DNA from: Streptomyces katrae
GTDB lineage: Bacteria > Actinomycetota > Actinomycetes > Streptomycetales > Streptomycetaceae
Length of the DNA: 64,000 nt
Direction of reading: 5' to 3'
Assembly: GCF_002028425.1 (NCBI RefSeq)
Contig: NZ_CP020042.1
Location: forward strand, 4,811,560 to 4,875,559
Both the position numbers and the translations under genes were made by a program. Positions 8,260 to 16,271 of this stretch are shown in pieces. Under the pieces are notes generated by a model. The model made no database searches. It was not told the DNA's origin and was given only the letters and a program-made list of their open reading frames with translations. The stretch's first letter is position 1, and every line of letters starts with the position of its first letter.

Positions 8260-9148
8260 GTCCTCTCTGCGTCTGAACGTCTTCAAGACCTACAAGCTGT
8301 ACGTCGGGGGCAAGTTCCCCCGCTCCGAGAGCGGCCGGGTGTACGAGGTGAGCGACTCGAAGGGGAAGTGGCTGGCCAACGCCCCGCTGTCCTCCCGCAA
8401 GGACGCCCGTGACGCGGTCGTCGCCGCCCGCAAGGCCTTCGGTGGCTGGGCGGGCGCGACCGCGTACAACCGTGGCCAGATCCTCTACCGCATCGCCGAG
8501 ATGCTGGAGGGCCGCCGCGAGCAGTTCGTCCGCGAGGTCGGCGAGGCCGAGGGCCTGTCCAAGTCCAAGGCGGCGGCGGTCGTCGACGCGGCCATCGACC
8601 GCTGGGTCTGGTACGCGGGCTGGACCGACAAGATCGGCCAGGTCGCCGGCGCGGCCAACCCGGTCGCGGGCCCGTTCTTCAACCTCTCCACCCCGGAACC
8701 GACCGGCGTCGTCACGGTCGTGGCCCCGCAGGACTCGTCCTTCCTGGGCCTGGTCTCGGTGATCGCCCCGGTGATCGCGACGGGCAACACCGCCGTCGTC
8801 ATCGCCAGCGAGAAGGCCCCGCTGCCCGCCCTGTCCCTGGGCGAGGTGCTGGCCACCTCCGACCTGCCGGGCGGCGTCGTCAACATCCTCTCCGGCAAGG
8901 CCGCCGAGATGGGCCCGCACCTCGCGGCCCACCAGGACGTCAACGCGATCGACCTCGCGGGCGCGGACGCGGCGCTGGCCAAGGAGCTGGAGATCGCCGC
9001 GGCCGACAACCTCAAGCGCGTCCTGCGTCCACAGCCTGTGGACGACTGGGCCGCCGACCCGGGCACGTCGCGCATGACGGCGTTCCTGGAGACCAAGACG
9101 GTCTGGCACCCCACCGGATCGCTGGGCTCGGGCGGCTCCTCCTACTAG
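8252..9148 (+). CDS. truncated, non-catalytic aldehyde-dehydrogenase-like protein
   Basis: The 298-residue protein aligns with the N-terminal cofactor-binding half of aldehyde dehydrogenases (TPEPTGVVTVVAPQ, PVIATGNTAVVIASEKAPLPA, DLPGGVVNILSG) and then jumps to a family-like end (TAFLETKTVWHP). The catalytic Cys loop and most of the catalytic domain are missing. The reading frame is intact and overlaps the upstream dehydrogenase, so this looks like a maintained subunit rather than decay. The second domain of ALDH16-type proteins is similarly shortened; here it is a separate gene. Confidence 0.85.
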   Translation: MSESSLRLNVFKTYKLYVGGKFPRSESGRVYEVSDSKGKWLANAPLSSRKDARDAVVAARKAFGGWAGATAYNRGQILYRIAEMLEGRREQFVREVGEAEGLSKSKAAAVVDAAIDRWVWYAGWTDKIGQVAGAANPVAGPFFNLSTPEPTGVVTVVAPQDSSFLGLVSVIAPVIATGNTAVVIASEKAPLPALSLGEVLATSDLPGGVVNILSGKAAEMGPHLAAHQDVNAIDLAGADAALAKELEIAAADNLKRVLRPQPVDDWAADPGTSRMTAFLETKTVWHPTGSLGSGGSSY

Positions 9149-9169
9149 CCCCCGCCCCCCGTGAACCGG

Positions 9170-9201
9170 CCCCGGCAGCCAGTCCCCCCGTGCTGCCGGG
9201 G
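9170..9201. terminator. bidirectional terminator hairpin
   Basis: CCCCGGCAGC (9170-9179) pairs perfectly with GCTGCCGGGG (9192-9201) around a 12-nt loop. It lies between the dehydrogenase-like gene and the convergent small secreted protein gene. Confidence 0.7.
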
Positions 9202-9221
9202 CCTTCGCGCGTCCGCCGCCG

Positions 9222-9575
9222 CTACCCCTTCGGGAGCACCGGACCCAGCAGCGAGGAGACGGCCGCCTGCGGGATCTCCTTCACCGACGGCCCCTGCGTC
9301 AGCACCCCCGTGACCATCGTCGTGCCCACCGCCGGGAAGTCGGCGACCTTCGTGCCCACCCCGTTGTCGAGGGGGTCCACGCCGGTGTGTGCGAGGGGGT
9401 TCACCTTCAGGTTGGAGATCGGGTCGACGACCCCGGAGACCGCCGCCGCCGGGTCCAGCTCACCGGCCTGCGCCGCACCGGCCGCCATGGCCAGGGCCGC
9501 CCCGGCCAGGGAGAGGGTCAGTCCGGCGGAACGGAGCCGCTGGGGAGAGGGGTCGGAGGCTGCGTGACGTGCCAT
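9222..9575 (-). CDS. small secreted protein
   Basis: The 117-residue protein has an N-terminal signal sequence (RLRSAGLTLSLAGAALAMAAGAAQAGE, likely cut after AQA near residue 37) and a mature part of about 80 residues rich in Val, Pro, Gly and Asp. No cysteine, repeat or known motif is present. The ATG at 9575 gives a normally placed signal peptide; longer upstream readings are not hydrophobic. It is divergent from the kinase gene at 9719. Function is unknown. Confidence 0.72.
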   Translation of the reverse strand: MARHAASDPSPQRLRSAGLTLSLAGAALAMAAGAAQAGELDPAAAVSGVVDPISNLKVNPLAHTGVDPLDNGVGTKVADFPAVGTTMVTGVLTQGPSVKEIPQAAVSSLLGPVLPKG

Positions 9576-9718
9576 TGGTTCCCGCCTGTGGTCGTAGTCG
9601 CGTGCGCACACAGCGTAGTCGAGGGGGCGTCCCCGGTTCCAACCCGCCGTGTGAGACCGGTCGCAGGGGCTGTCGCCAGTGTGTTGATACGCGGGGTCAT
9701 GCCTCACACTGGTCTCCC

Positions 9719-10357
9719 GTGAGCTGTTCATCTCCCCTTCCGACGCGGGTCGTGCTCCTGACCGGTCCCTCGGGTTCCGGCAAGTCCTCGCTGGCGGCCC
9801 GCTCGGGGCTGCCCGTACTGCGCCTCGACGACTTCTACAAGGAGGGGACGGACCCGACCCTCCCCCTGGTCGAGGGCAGCTCGGACATCGACTGGGACTC
9901 CCCGCAGTCCTGGGACGCTGAAGTCGCCGTGGCCGCCGTCGCCGAACTCTGCCGCACCGGCCGCACCGAGGTCCCCGTCTACGACATCGCGACCAGCTCC
10001 CGCACCGGCACGGAGACCCTGGACATCTCCCGCACCCCGCTGTTCATCGCGGAGGGCATCTTCGCCGCCGACATCGCCGCCCGCTGCCAGGAACTCGGCC
10101 TCCTCGCCGACGCGATCTGCCTGCGCGGCCGCCCCTCCACCACCTTCCGCCGGCGACTGGCCCGCGACCTGCGCGAAGGCCGCAAGTCCCTGCCGTTCCT
10201 GCTGCGCCGAGGCCTGCGCCTGATGCGCGCCGAACGCGGCATCGTCGCCCGGCACGTCGCCCTCGGCGCCCACGCCTGCGGCGGCGACGAGGCCCTGGGC
10301 CGCCTCGCCGCGGCGGCGGCGGGCCGCCACCGCTCGGCGACCGCGGCGGCGGTGTAG
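9719..10357 (+). CDS. udk: uridine-kinase-like P-loop kinase
   Basis: The 212-residue protein has an N-terminal Walker A (LLTGPSGSGKSS, near residue 15), LRLDDFYKEG typical of uridine kinases, DIDWDSPQSWD and VPVYDIATSSR for nucleoside handling, and an arginine-rich lid (TFRRRLARDLREGRK). It probably phosphorylates uridine or cytidine, fitting the salvage theme of the region, but substrate choice is inferred from the family. The GTG at 9719 is the only start that keeps a short N-terminus before the P-loop. No palindrome of the add/deoC type lies upstream. Confidence 0.82.
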   Translation: MSCSSPLPTRVVLLTGPSGSGKSSLAARSGLPVLRLDDFYKEGTDPTLPLVEGSSDIDWDSPQSWDAEVAVAAVAELCRTGRTEVPVYDIATSSRTGTETLDISRTPLFIAEGIFAADIAARCQELGLLADAICLRGRPSTTFRRRLARDLREGRKSLPFLLRRGLRLMRAERGIVARHVALGAHACGGDEALGRLAAAAAGRHRSATAAAV

Positions 10358-10385
10358 CCCCGGCCACGAAAAGACACGAAAAGAA

Positions 10386-10427
10386 GAGGCGGGACCGAGC
10401 GGACCCCCGGCCGCCCGGTCCCGCCTC
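10386..10427. terminator. terminator between udk and sigQ
   Basis: GAGGCGGGACCG (10386-10397) pairs perfectly with CGGTCCCGCCTC (10416-10427). The two flanking genes are convergent, so it may serve both. Confidence 0.75.
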
Positions 10428-10487
10428 CATCCCCCCACGGCCTCCGTCCCACCCCCGTAGGACGGACCCCCTGGCCGGTGGTCTGCG

Positions 10488-10553
10488 GTCTGTGATGTGC
10501 AGATGTGTGGTGCGTGGTGTGTGGTGCGTCGTACGTGGTGCGTCGTGCCCGGT
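10488..10553. repeat. GTG/GTGCGT-rich low-complexity tract
   Basis: Irregular repeats of GTGGTGCGT/GTGTGGTGCG occupy the space between the udk terminator and the end of sigQ. A shorter similar tract follows the L,D-transpeptidase gene (about 35978-36010). No function is proposed. Confidence 0.45.
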
Positions 10554-10554
10554 G

Positions 10555-11256
10555 TTACGCGACGAGCTCCCCGAAGGACTCCGCCTCGTCCCGCCCGAAG
10601 CTCAGCACCTCGTCCTCGCGCAGCCGGCGCAGCGAGCGCCAGATGCTCGACTTCACGGTGCCGACGCTGATGCCCAGGATCTCCGCGATCTCCGGGTCCG
10701 TACGGCCCTCGTAGTACCGCAGCACCAGCATCGTGCGCTGCGGCTCCGGGATCCGGGCCAGCGCCTGCCAGAGCACCGCGCGCAGCTCCGTACCGCGCAT
10801 CGCGTCCGTGTCGGAGGCCGTCTCCGGCAGCTCCTCCGTCGGGTACTCGTTGAGCTTGCGCCGGCGCCACGCGCTGATGTGCAGGTTCGTCATCGTCCGG
10901 CGCAGGTAGCCGCCCACCGCCGCCTTGTCGCTGATCCGGTCCCAGGCCCGGTAGGTGGAGAACAGCGCGCTCTGCAGCAGGTCCTCGGCCTCGTGCCGGT
11001 CGCCGGTCAGGTGGAAGGCCGTCGCGTACAGGGCCGCGCGCCGCTCCTGGACGTACGCCGTGAACTCCGCCTCCGAGGAGGAGGACGGGGAGGAAGGGGT
11101 CCGCTGGGCGGGAACCGCCTGGTACTGGTTCGCGTCAATGGCTACGACATGAGCCTGTCGCCGGGAGCCCGGCACCGTACGGACACCCGCCCGGCGGTTC
11201 GCGTCGTGCAGCCGCGTGACAACCGCGCTGGTGGTGGTGCTGTGCAGCGTGTTCAT
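10555..11256 (-). CDS. sigQ: ECF-type RNA polymerase sigma factor SigQ
   Basis: The 233-residue protein contains region 2 (YVQERRAALYATAFHLTGD, then AEDLLQSALFSTYRAWDRI) and region 4 (LARIPEPQRTMLVLRYYEG, EIAEILGISVGTVKSSIWRSL), with an extended, less conserved N-terminus of about 70 residues. It is divergent from afsQ1, the arrangement known for sigQ in S. coelicolor, where AfsQ1 activates sigQ. The 218-bp spacer holds a perfect AfsQ1-type direct repeat. A GGGGGCG tract precedes the ATG at 11256. Confidence 0.92.
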   Translation of the reverse strand: MNTLHSTTTSAVVTRLHDANRRAGVRTVPGSRRQAHVVAIDANQYQAVPAQRTPSSPSSSSEAEFTAYVQERRAALYATAFHLTGDRHEAEDLLQSALFSTYRAWDRISDKAAVGGYLRRTMTNLHISAWRRRKLNEYPTEELPETASDTDAMRGTELRAVLWQALARIPEPQRTMLVLRYYEGRTDPEIAEILGISVGTVKSSIWRSLRRLREDEVLSFGRDEAESFGELVA

Positions 11257-11344
11257 CTCGCGCCCCCCGTCGTGGAGTCTGCTTCGGTCCGTGCTTCGAT
11301 GACAAAAGACTGCCCGGCCGACTTAACCGGCGTGTCCGTCGACT

Positions 11345-11360
11345 GTCACAGCACTGTCAC
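11345..11360. promoter_or_regulatory. AfsQ1-binding site (GTCAC-N6-GTCAC)
   Basis: Two GTCAC half-sites (11345-11349, 11356-11360) are separated by AGCACT. This matches the published AfsQ1 motif GTnAC-N6-GTnAC and lies in the sigQ/afsQ1 divergent spacer. Confidence 0.85.
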
Positions 11361-11462
11361 AGCCGCCCGCGATCCGGATCCGAGCGGGACTCGACGGAAC
11401 CGGGCGGGAGCCGACGCCGGATCCGTCGCGCGCGACGGTCGAAGTCCCGACGGCCGATGGGA

Positions 11463-11468
11463 CAGAAT
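11463..11468 (+). promoter_or_regulatory. possible -10 of afsQ1
   Basis: CAGAAT ends 6 nt before the GTG at 11475, consistent with a leaderless afsQ1 transcript. No Shine-Dalgarno sequence is visible before that GTG. Confidence 0.4.
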
Positions 11469-11474
11469 GAGCCC

Positions 11475-12152
11475 GTGCCTTTCCTGTTGCTGATCGAGGA
11501 CGACGACGCCATCCGCACGGCCCTCGAACTCTCCCTGACCCGCCAGGGCCACCGTGTGGCCACCGCGGCGACGGGCGAGGACGGCCTGAAACTGCTCCGT
11601 GAGCAGCGGCCGGACCTGATCGTGCTCGACGTCATGCTGCCCGGCATCGACGGCTTCGAGGTGTGCCGGAGGATCCGCCGCACCGACCAGCTGCCGATCA
11701 TCCTGCTCACCGCGCGCAGCGACGACATCGATGTCGTCGTCGGCCTGGAGTCCGGAGCCGACGACTACGTCGTCAAGCCCGTCCAGGGCCGGGTGCTCGA
11801 CGCCCGCATCCGCGCCGTGCTGCGCCGCGGCGAGCGCGAGGCCAGCGACTCCGCCGTCTTCGGGTCCCTCGTCATCGACCGCGCCGCCATGACCGTGACG
11901 AAGAACGGCGAAGACCTCCAGCTCACACCGACCGAGCTGCGGCTGCTCCTGGAGCTCAGCCGCCGGCCCGGGCAGGCGCTCTCCCGCCAGCAGCTGCTCC
12001 GGCTGGTGTGGGAGCACGACTACCTCGGCGACTCGCGGCTCGTCGACGCGTGCGTACAGCGGCTGCGCGCCAAGGTCGAGGAGGTCCCCTCCTCACCGAC
12101 CCTGATCCGCACGGTCCGGGGCGTCGGCTACCGACTGGACTCCCCGCAGTGA
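11475..12152 (+). CDS. afsQ1: response regulator AfsQ1 (OmpR family)
   Basis: The 225-residue protein has a receiver domain (LIEDDDAIRTA acidic pocket, VLDVMLPGIDG phosphorylated Asp, ILLTARSDD, ADDYVVKP with the conserved Lys) and an OmpR/PhoB winged helix ending in RTVRGVGYRL. It regulates secondary metabolism and nitrogen-related genes in S. coelicolor. The GTG at 11475 gives the known N-terminus VPFLLLIEDD; an ATG at 11457 is possible. Its stop overlaps the GTG of afsQ2 (GTGA), so the two are co-translated. The GTCAC direct repeat upstream suggests control of the divergent sigQ and possibly of itself. Confidence 0.95.
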   Translation: MPFLLLIEDDDAIRTALELSLTRQGHRVATAATGEDGLKLLREQRPDLIVLDVMLPGIDGFEVCRRIRRTDQLPIILLTARSDDIDVVVGLESGADDYVVKPVQGRVLDARIRAVLRRGEREASDSAVFGSLVIDRAAMTVTKNGEDLQLTPTELRLLLELSRRPGQALSRQQLLRLVWEHDYLGDSRLVDACVQRLRAKVEEVPSSPTLIRTVRGVGYRLDSPQ

Positions 12153-13639
12153 CCAAGGCCCTCTTCGCGGGCCGGCGCTGGACCAGCCTGCGGGTGCGGC
12201 TGCTCGTGGTGTTCGCCCTGGTCGCCCTGACGGCCGCCGTCTCCGCCTCCGGAATCGCCTACTGGCTCAACCGCGAGGCGGTCCTCACCCGTACCCAGGA
12301 CGCGGCCCTGGGCGACTTCCGCCAGGAGATGCAGAACCGCGCCGCGGCCCTGCCCGCCAACCCCACCCCCGAGGAACTCCAGCGCACCGCAGAGCTGATG
12401 GCGGGCAGCAGCCCCGGGTACAGCGTGCTGCTCGTCAGCGAGGGCAAGGACAAGCGGCCCGTGTTCGGCGCCGCCGGGGCGGCGTCCTTCGGGCTGGACG
12501 ACGTGCCGAAGTCCCTCCAGCACGCCGTGAACGACCGCCAGAAGACCACGACCGCGAACGACGCCGAGTACCACATGTACTGGCAGCGGACGAAGCCCGG
12601 CGGCAAGCCCTACCTCGTCGGCGGCACGCGCATCATCGGCGGCGGACCGACCGGCTACATGTACAAGTCCCTGGCCACGGAACGCGACGACCTCAACGCC
12701 CTCGGCTGGTCCCTGACCATCGCGACGGGCCTGGCCCTGCTCGGATCGGCGCTGCTCGCGCAGGCGGCGGCCCGGACCGTGCTCAAGCCCGTACAGCGGC
12801 TCGGCGAGGCGGCACGGAGACTGGGCGAGGGCGAACTCGACCACCGGCTCGACGTGTCGGGCACGGACGAACTCGCCGACCTCTCACGGACGTTCAACCG
12901 CACCGCGGAGGCGCTGGAGAAGAAGGTCGCCGACATGAGCGCCCGCGAGGAGGCCAGCCGGCGGTTCGTGGCCGACATGAGCCACGAACTGCGCACCCCG
13001 CTCACGGCGTTGACGGCGGTCGCCGAGGTGCTGGAGGAGGAGGTCGACGACCTCGACCCGATGATCGCCCCGGCCGTGGGCCTGGTGGTCAGCGAGACCC
13101 GGCGGCTCAACGACCTGGTGGAGAACCTGATGGAGGTCACCCGTTTCGACGCGGGGACGGCCCGACTGGTGCTCGACGACGTCAACGTCGCCGACCAGGT
13201 CACCGCCTGCATCGACGCCCGGGCCTGGCTGGACGCCGTCGAGGTCGACGCCGGCCGCGGCATCGTGGCCCGCCTCGACCCCAGGCGCCTCGACGTCATC
13301 CTGGCCAACCTGATCGGCAACGCCCTCAAGCACGGCGGCTCGCCGGTGCGGGTGTCCGTGCGGGTCGAGGAGGAGTGGCTGGTCGTCGCGGTCAAGGACA
13401 ACGGGCCGGGCATCCCGGAGGAGGTGCTGCCGCACGTCTTCGACCGGTTCTACAAGGCCAGCGCCTCCCGGCCGAAGTCGGACGGCAGCGGACTGGGCCT
13501 GTCGATCGCCATGGAGAACGCGCACATCCACGGCGGCGACATCACGGCCGCGAACGGCCCGGAAGGCGGGGCCGTGTTCACCCTGCGGCTTCCGGTGGAC
13601 GTGGGGAAGGTGATCGCCGGTGGCGGCACGGAAGCGTAG
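12149..13639 (+). CDS. afsQ2: sensor histidine kinase AfsQ2
   Basis: The 496-residue kinase has a first membrane helix (about residues 13-33), an extracytoplasmic sensor region of about 150 residues, a second helix (about residues 190-210), a HAMP segment (LGEAARRLGEGEL), the H-box DMSHELRTPLTAL with the phosphoacceptor His, N-box NLIGNALKHG, and G-boxes DNGPGIP and GSGLGLSIA. It phosphorylates AfsQ1. It overlaps afsQ1 by four bases and the following lipoprotein gene by 20 bases, so the three form an operon. The true signal is unknown. Confidence 0.93.
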   Translation: MTKALFAGRRWTSLRVRLLVVFALVALTAAVSASGIAYWLNREAVLTRTQDAALGDFRQEMQNRAAALPANPTPEELQRTAELMAGSSPGYSVLLVSEGKDKRPVFGAAGAASFGLDDVPKSLQHAVNDRQKTTTANDAEYHMYWQRTKPGGKPYLVGGTRIIGGGPTGYMYKSLATERDDLNALGWSLTIATGLALLGSALLAQAAARTVLKPVQRLGEAARRLGEGELDHRLDVSGTDELADLSRTFNRTAEALEKKVADMSAREEASRRFVADMSHELRTPLTALTAVAEVLEEEVDDLDPMIAPAVGLVVSETRRLNDLVENLMEVTRFDAGTARLVLDDVNVADQVTACIDARAWLDAVEVDAGRGIVARLDPRRLDVILANLIGNALKHGGSPVRVSVRVEEEWLVVAVKDNGPGIPEEVLPHVFDRFYKASASRPKSDGSGLGLSIAMENAHIHGGDITAANGPEGGAVFTLRLPVDVGKVIAGGGTEA

Positions 13640-14273
13640 GACGCACGCGGCGCTGCTGGGCGCAGGGGCCTTGGCCCTCGCCCTCACCGGGTGCGGGATC
13701 CGGGCCACGACCGTTCCGGTCGACGTGGGCCCGGCCCCCTCACGGGTGTCCTGCGACACCCCGGACCTGCCGCCCGGGCAGAGCGGGGTGCAGGGGTTCC
13801 GCGCCAAGGTGGAGCTGGTCTGCGGATCGCAGCTGGTCGCGGTGGAACGGGTCGTCCCCGTCCCCGAGAAGCGCACCGGGCGCGAGCCCGTCGCGCTGGT
13901 CGCACAGGCCCTGCTGGAGGAACTGGAACGCCCCCTGTCCGAGCAGGAACGGGAGGGCGGCTTCACGACCGGGGTCCGGGACGGGCTGACGTCCGTCCCG
14001 GCGCGCCCCGGCGACCCGGCGGGCACGGTCCGGCTGAGCCGCAAGCCCGAGGACCTGCCGCCGGTGGCCCTGGCCCAGATCGTGTGCACCCTCTCCGCGA
14101 GCGACGCCATCTCGGCGGGCCCCGGCCCGGTGGTCCTGGGCGGCCCGGACGCGGACCCGCCGCGCGCCTGGGAATGCACGGACGCGGTCCGCAACCGCCC
14201 GGAATCGGCCCCCACCCTGGGCGAACTGGTCCGCCCGACGGGCTCCCCGACGCCGTCACCGTCGCCCTCCTGA
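13620..14273 (+). CDS. AfsQ-associated lipoprotein
   Basis: The 217-residue protein has a lipobox ALTGC near residue 25 after a basic N-terminus and a hydrophobic helix, so it should be anchored outside the membrane. Four more cysteines lie in the mature part. It starts with a GTG inside the end of afsQ2 (20-bp overlap). The equivalent lipoprotein follows afsQ2 in S. coelicolor (SCO4905 by memory). A role in modulating AfsQ2 sensing is an inference from linkage. Confidence 0.85.
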   Translation: MAARKRRTHAALLGAGALALALTGCGIRATTVPVDVGPAPSRVSCDTPDLPPGQSGVQGFRAKVELVCGSQLVAVERVVPVPEKRTGREPVALVAQALLEELERPLSEQEREGGFTTGVRDGLTSVPARPGDPAGTVRLSRKPEDLPPVALAQIVCTLSASDAISAGPGPVVLGGPDADPPRAWECTDAVRNRPESAPTLGELVRPTGSPTPSPSPS

Positions 14274-14283
14274 CGCCGGGGCC

Positions 14284-14515
14284 CGCCATCGCCCCCTCGA
14301 GGGACGGGGGCCGGGCGGTATCTGCCCACCCGCCTCCCCGGGTGCGGGTGGGTGGGGCGGGGGGCGGCATCCCGCCGGGCGGCGACGGGACAGCGGGCCG
14401 GTGCCGAGTGTGGCCCCGGCACCGGGCCGCTGGCCGGTTCCGGTCCGGGTAGGCGCCGACGGGTGGTGGGTGGGCAGATACCGCCCGGGCCCGGCCCCTC
14501 GCGGGGGAGATGGCG
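14284..14515. repeat. short palindromic repeat element
   Basis: Arms at about 14284-14340 and 14460-14515 are inverted copies. The core GGGCGGTATCTGCCCACCC is perfectly shared (14313-14331 and, inverted, 14468-14486), with matching CGCCATC...CCTCGAGG / CGCGAGG ends. About 120 bp of GC-rich DNA lies between the arms. Related end sequences bound the large element at 32339-33794. It fills most of the 309-bp gap between the convergent lipoprotein and mutase genes; nothing coding is seen here. Confidence 0.7.
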
Positions 14516-14528
14516 GCCCTTGCGAACG

Positions 14529-14565
14529 CCGACGGCCCCCTCGGTTGTGCCGAGGGGGCCGTCGG
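14529..14565 (-). terminator. terminator of the phosphosugar mutase gene
   Basis: CCGACGGCCCCCTCGG (14529-14544) pairs perfectly with CCGAGGGGGCCGTCGG (14550-14565) around TTGTG, 18 bp after the mutase stop codon. Confidence 0.85.
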
Positions 14566-14582
14566 GGCGGCGGGGGCGGGGG

Positions 14583-16232
14583 CTACAGGCCCATGGCCGC
14601 CGCGAGGTCCTTCTTCACCGTGTCCAGGATTTCCTGGCCGCGGGTGCGGGCCGCCGTGAGGTCCGAGGCTTCCGAGACCGGGACGACCACCTCGAGGTAG
14701 CACTTCAGCTTGGGCTCCGTGCCCGACGGGCGGCAGATGACCCGGGCCTTGTAGTCGCCCTCCAGGTAGTAGCGCAGGCCGTCCGTGGGCGGGAGCTTCT
14801 CCGTGCCCTGGGACAGGTCCTCCGCCGAGACCACCCGCAGGCCCGCCAGGGCCGTCGGGGGTTCCGCGCGGAGCCGGGCCATCGCGTTGGCGATGATCGA
14901 CAGGTCCTCCACGCGGACCGACAGCTGGTCGGTGTGGTGGAGGCCGTGGGCCATCGCCAGGTCGTCCAGGAGGTCGGTCAGGGTGCGGCCCTGCTCCTTG
15001 AGCTCCGAGGCCAGTTCGGCGACCAGCAGGGCGGCGGTGATGCCGTCCTTGTCGCGGACGCCCTCGGGGTCCACGCAGTAGCCGAGGGCCTCCTCGTAGC
15101 CGTAGCGCAGGCCCTCCACGCGGGAGATCCACTTGAAGCCCGTGAGGGTCTCCTCGTAGCCGAGGTTCGCCGCCTCGGCGATCCGGCCCAGGAGGGACGA
15201 GGAGACGATCGACTCGGCGAAGACGCCCTGGGCGCCCTTGTGGACCAGGTGGGCCGCCAGGAGGGCGCCGACCTCGTCGCCGCGCAGCATGCGCCAGCCG
15301 CCGTTGTCGGGCACCGCCACGGCGCAGCGGTCCGCGTCCGGGTCGTTGGCGATCACGATGTCCGGCTGGACCTCGGCGGCCTTCGCGAAGGCCAGGTCCA
15401 TCGCGCCGGGCTCTTCCGGGTTGGGGAAGGCGACCGTCGGGAAGGCCGGGTCCGGCTCGGCCTGCTCGGTGACGAGCACCGGGGCGGGGAAGCCGTGCCG
15501 GGCGAAGGCCGCCATCACGACGTCCTTGCCGACGCCGTGCATGGCCGTGTAGACGGTCCGCACGCCGTGCGGGGACGTGGGGCTCAGGACGGAGTCCGTG
15601 CGCGCCAGGTAGGCCTCCAGGACCTCCTCGTCGAGCTGCAGCCAGCCGTCGGAGGGGCGGGGGACGGAGGCGAGGGAGGAGATCGCGTCGATCTCCGCCG
15701 CGATCTGCGCGTCCGCGGGGGAGACGATCTGCGAGCCGTCGCCGAGGTAGACCTTGTAGCCGTTGTCCCGGGGAGGGTTGTGGCTCGCGGTCACCTCGAC
15801 GCCGGCGACGGCTCCCAGGTGCCTTATCGCGTACGCGAGGACGGGCGTGGGGAGGGGGCGGGGGAGCACGGCCGCGCGCAGGCCGGCGCCCGTCATGACG
15901 GCCGCCGTGTCGCGGGCGAAGTCCGCGGACTTGTAGCGCGCGTCGTAGCCGACGACCACCAGGCCGCCCTCGTGGCCCTGGGCCTTCAGGTAGGCCGCCA
16001 GGCCCGCCGCGGCGCGGATGACCACGGAGCGGTTCATCCGCATCGGGCCCGCCCCGATCTCGCCGCGCAGCCCGGCGGTGCCGAACTGGAGCGTGCCGGA
16101 GAAGCGGTCCGCGAGCTCGGCGGTGTCGCCCGCCTCGATGAGCGCGCGCAGCTCGGCCGCGGTCTCCTCGTCGGGGTCCTCCGCCAGCCAGGTCCGGGCC
16201 CGGGTGAGCAGGTCGTCCTGTGCCTGTTCCAC
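14583..16232 (-). CDS. phosphosugar mutase (PGM2-type, probable phosphopentomutase)
   Basis: The 549-residue protein belongs to the alpha-D-phosphohexomutase superfamily: FGTAGLRGEIG near residue 50, the phosphoserine loop TASHNPPRDNGYKVY, the metal-binding NDPDADRCA, the sugar loop GFKWIS, and the phosphate-binding CRPSGTEPKLK near the C-terminus. Its length and N-terminal extension fit the PGM2/phosphopentomutase branch rather than classical phosphomannomutases. It lies 39 bp downstream of purine nucleoside phosphorylase. It therefore probably converts (deoxy)ribose-1-phosphate to the 5-phosphate used by DeoC; a phosphomannomutase label would be less likely. Confidence 0.88.
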   Translation of the reverse strand: MEQAQDDLLTRARTWLAEDPDEETAAELRALIEAGDTAELADRFSGTLQFGTAGLRGEIGAGPMRMNRSVVIRAAAGLAAYLKAQGHEGGLVVVGYDARYKSADFARDTAAVMTGAGLRAAVLPRPLPTPVLAYAIRHLGAVAGVEVTASHNPPRDNGYKVYLGDGSQIVSPADAQIAAEIDAISSLASVPRPSDGWLQLDEEVLEAYLARTDSVLSPTSPHGVRTVYTAMHGVGKDVVMAAFARHGFPAPVLVTEQAEPDPAFPTVAFPNPEEPGAMDLAFAKAAEVQPDIVIANDPDADRCAVAVPDNGGWRMLRGDEVGALLAAHLVHKGAQGVFAESIVSSSLLGRIAEAANLGYEETLTGFKWISRVEGLRYGYEEALGYCVDPEGVRDKDGITAALLVAELASELKEQGRTLTDLLDDLAMAHGLHHTDQLSVRVEDLSIIANAMARLRAEPPTALAGLRVVSAEDLSQGTEKLPPTDGLRYYLEGDYKARVICRPSGTEPKLKCYLEVVVPVSEASDLTAARTRGQEILDTVKKDLAAAMGL

Positions 16233-16271
16233 TAGTTCCGCCTTACCTCTCGTACGTCGTCGGCTCGTCGA

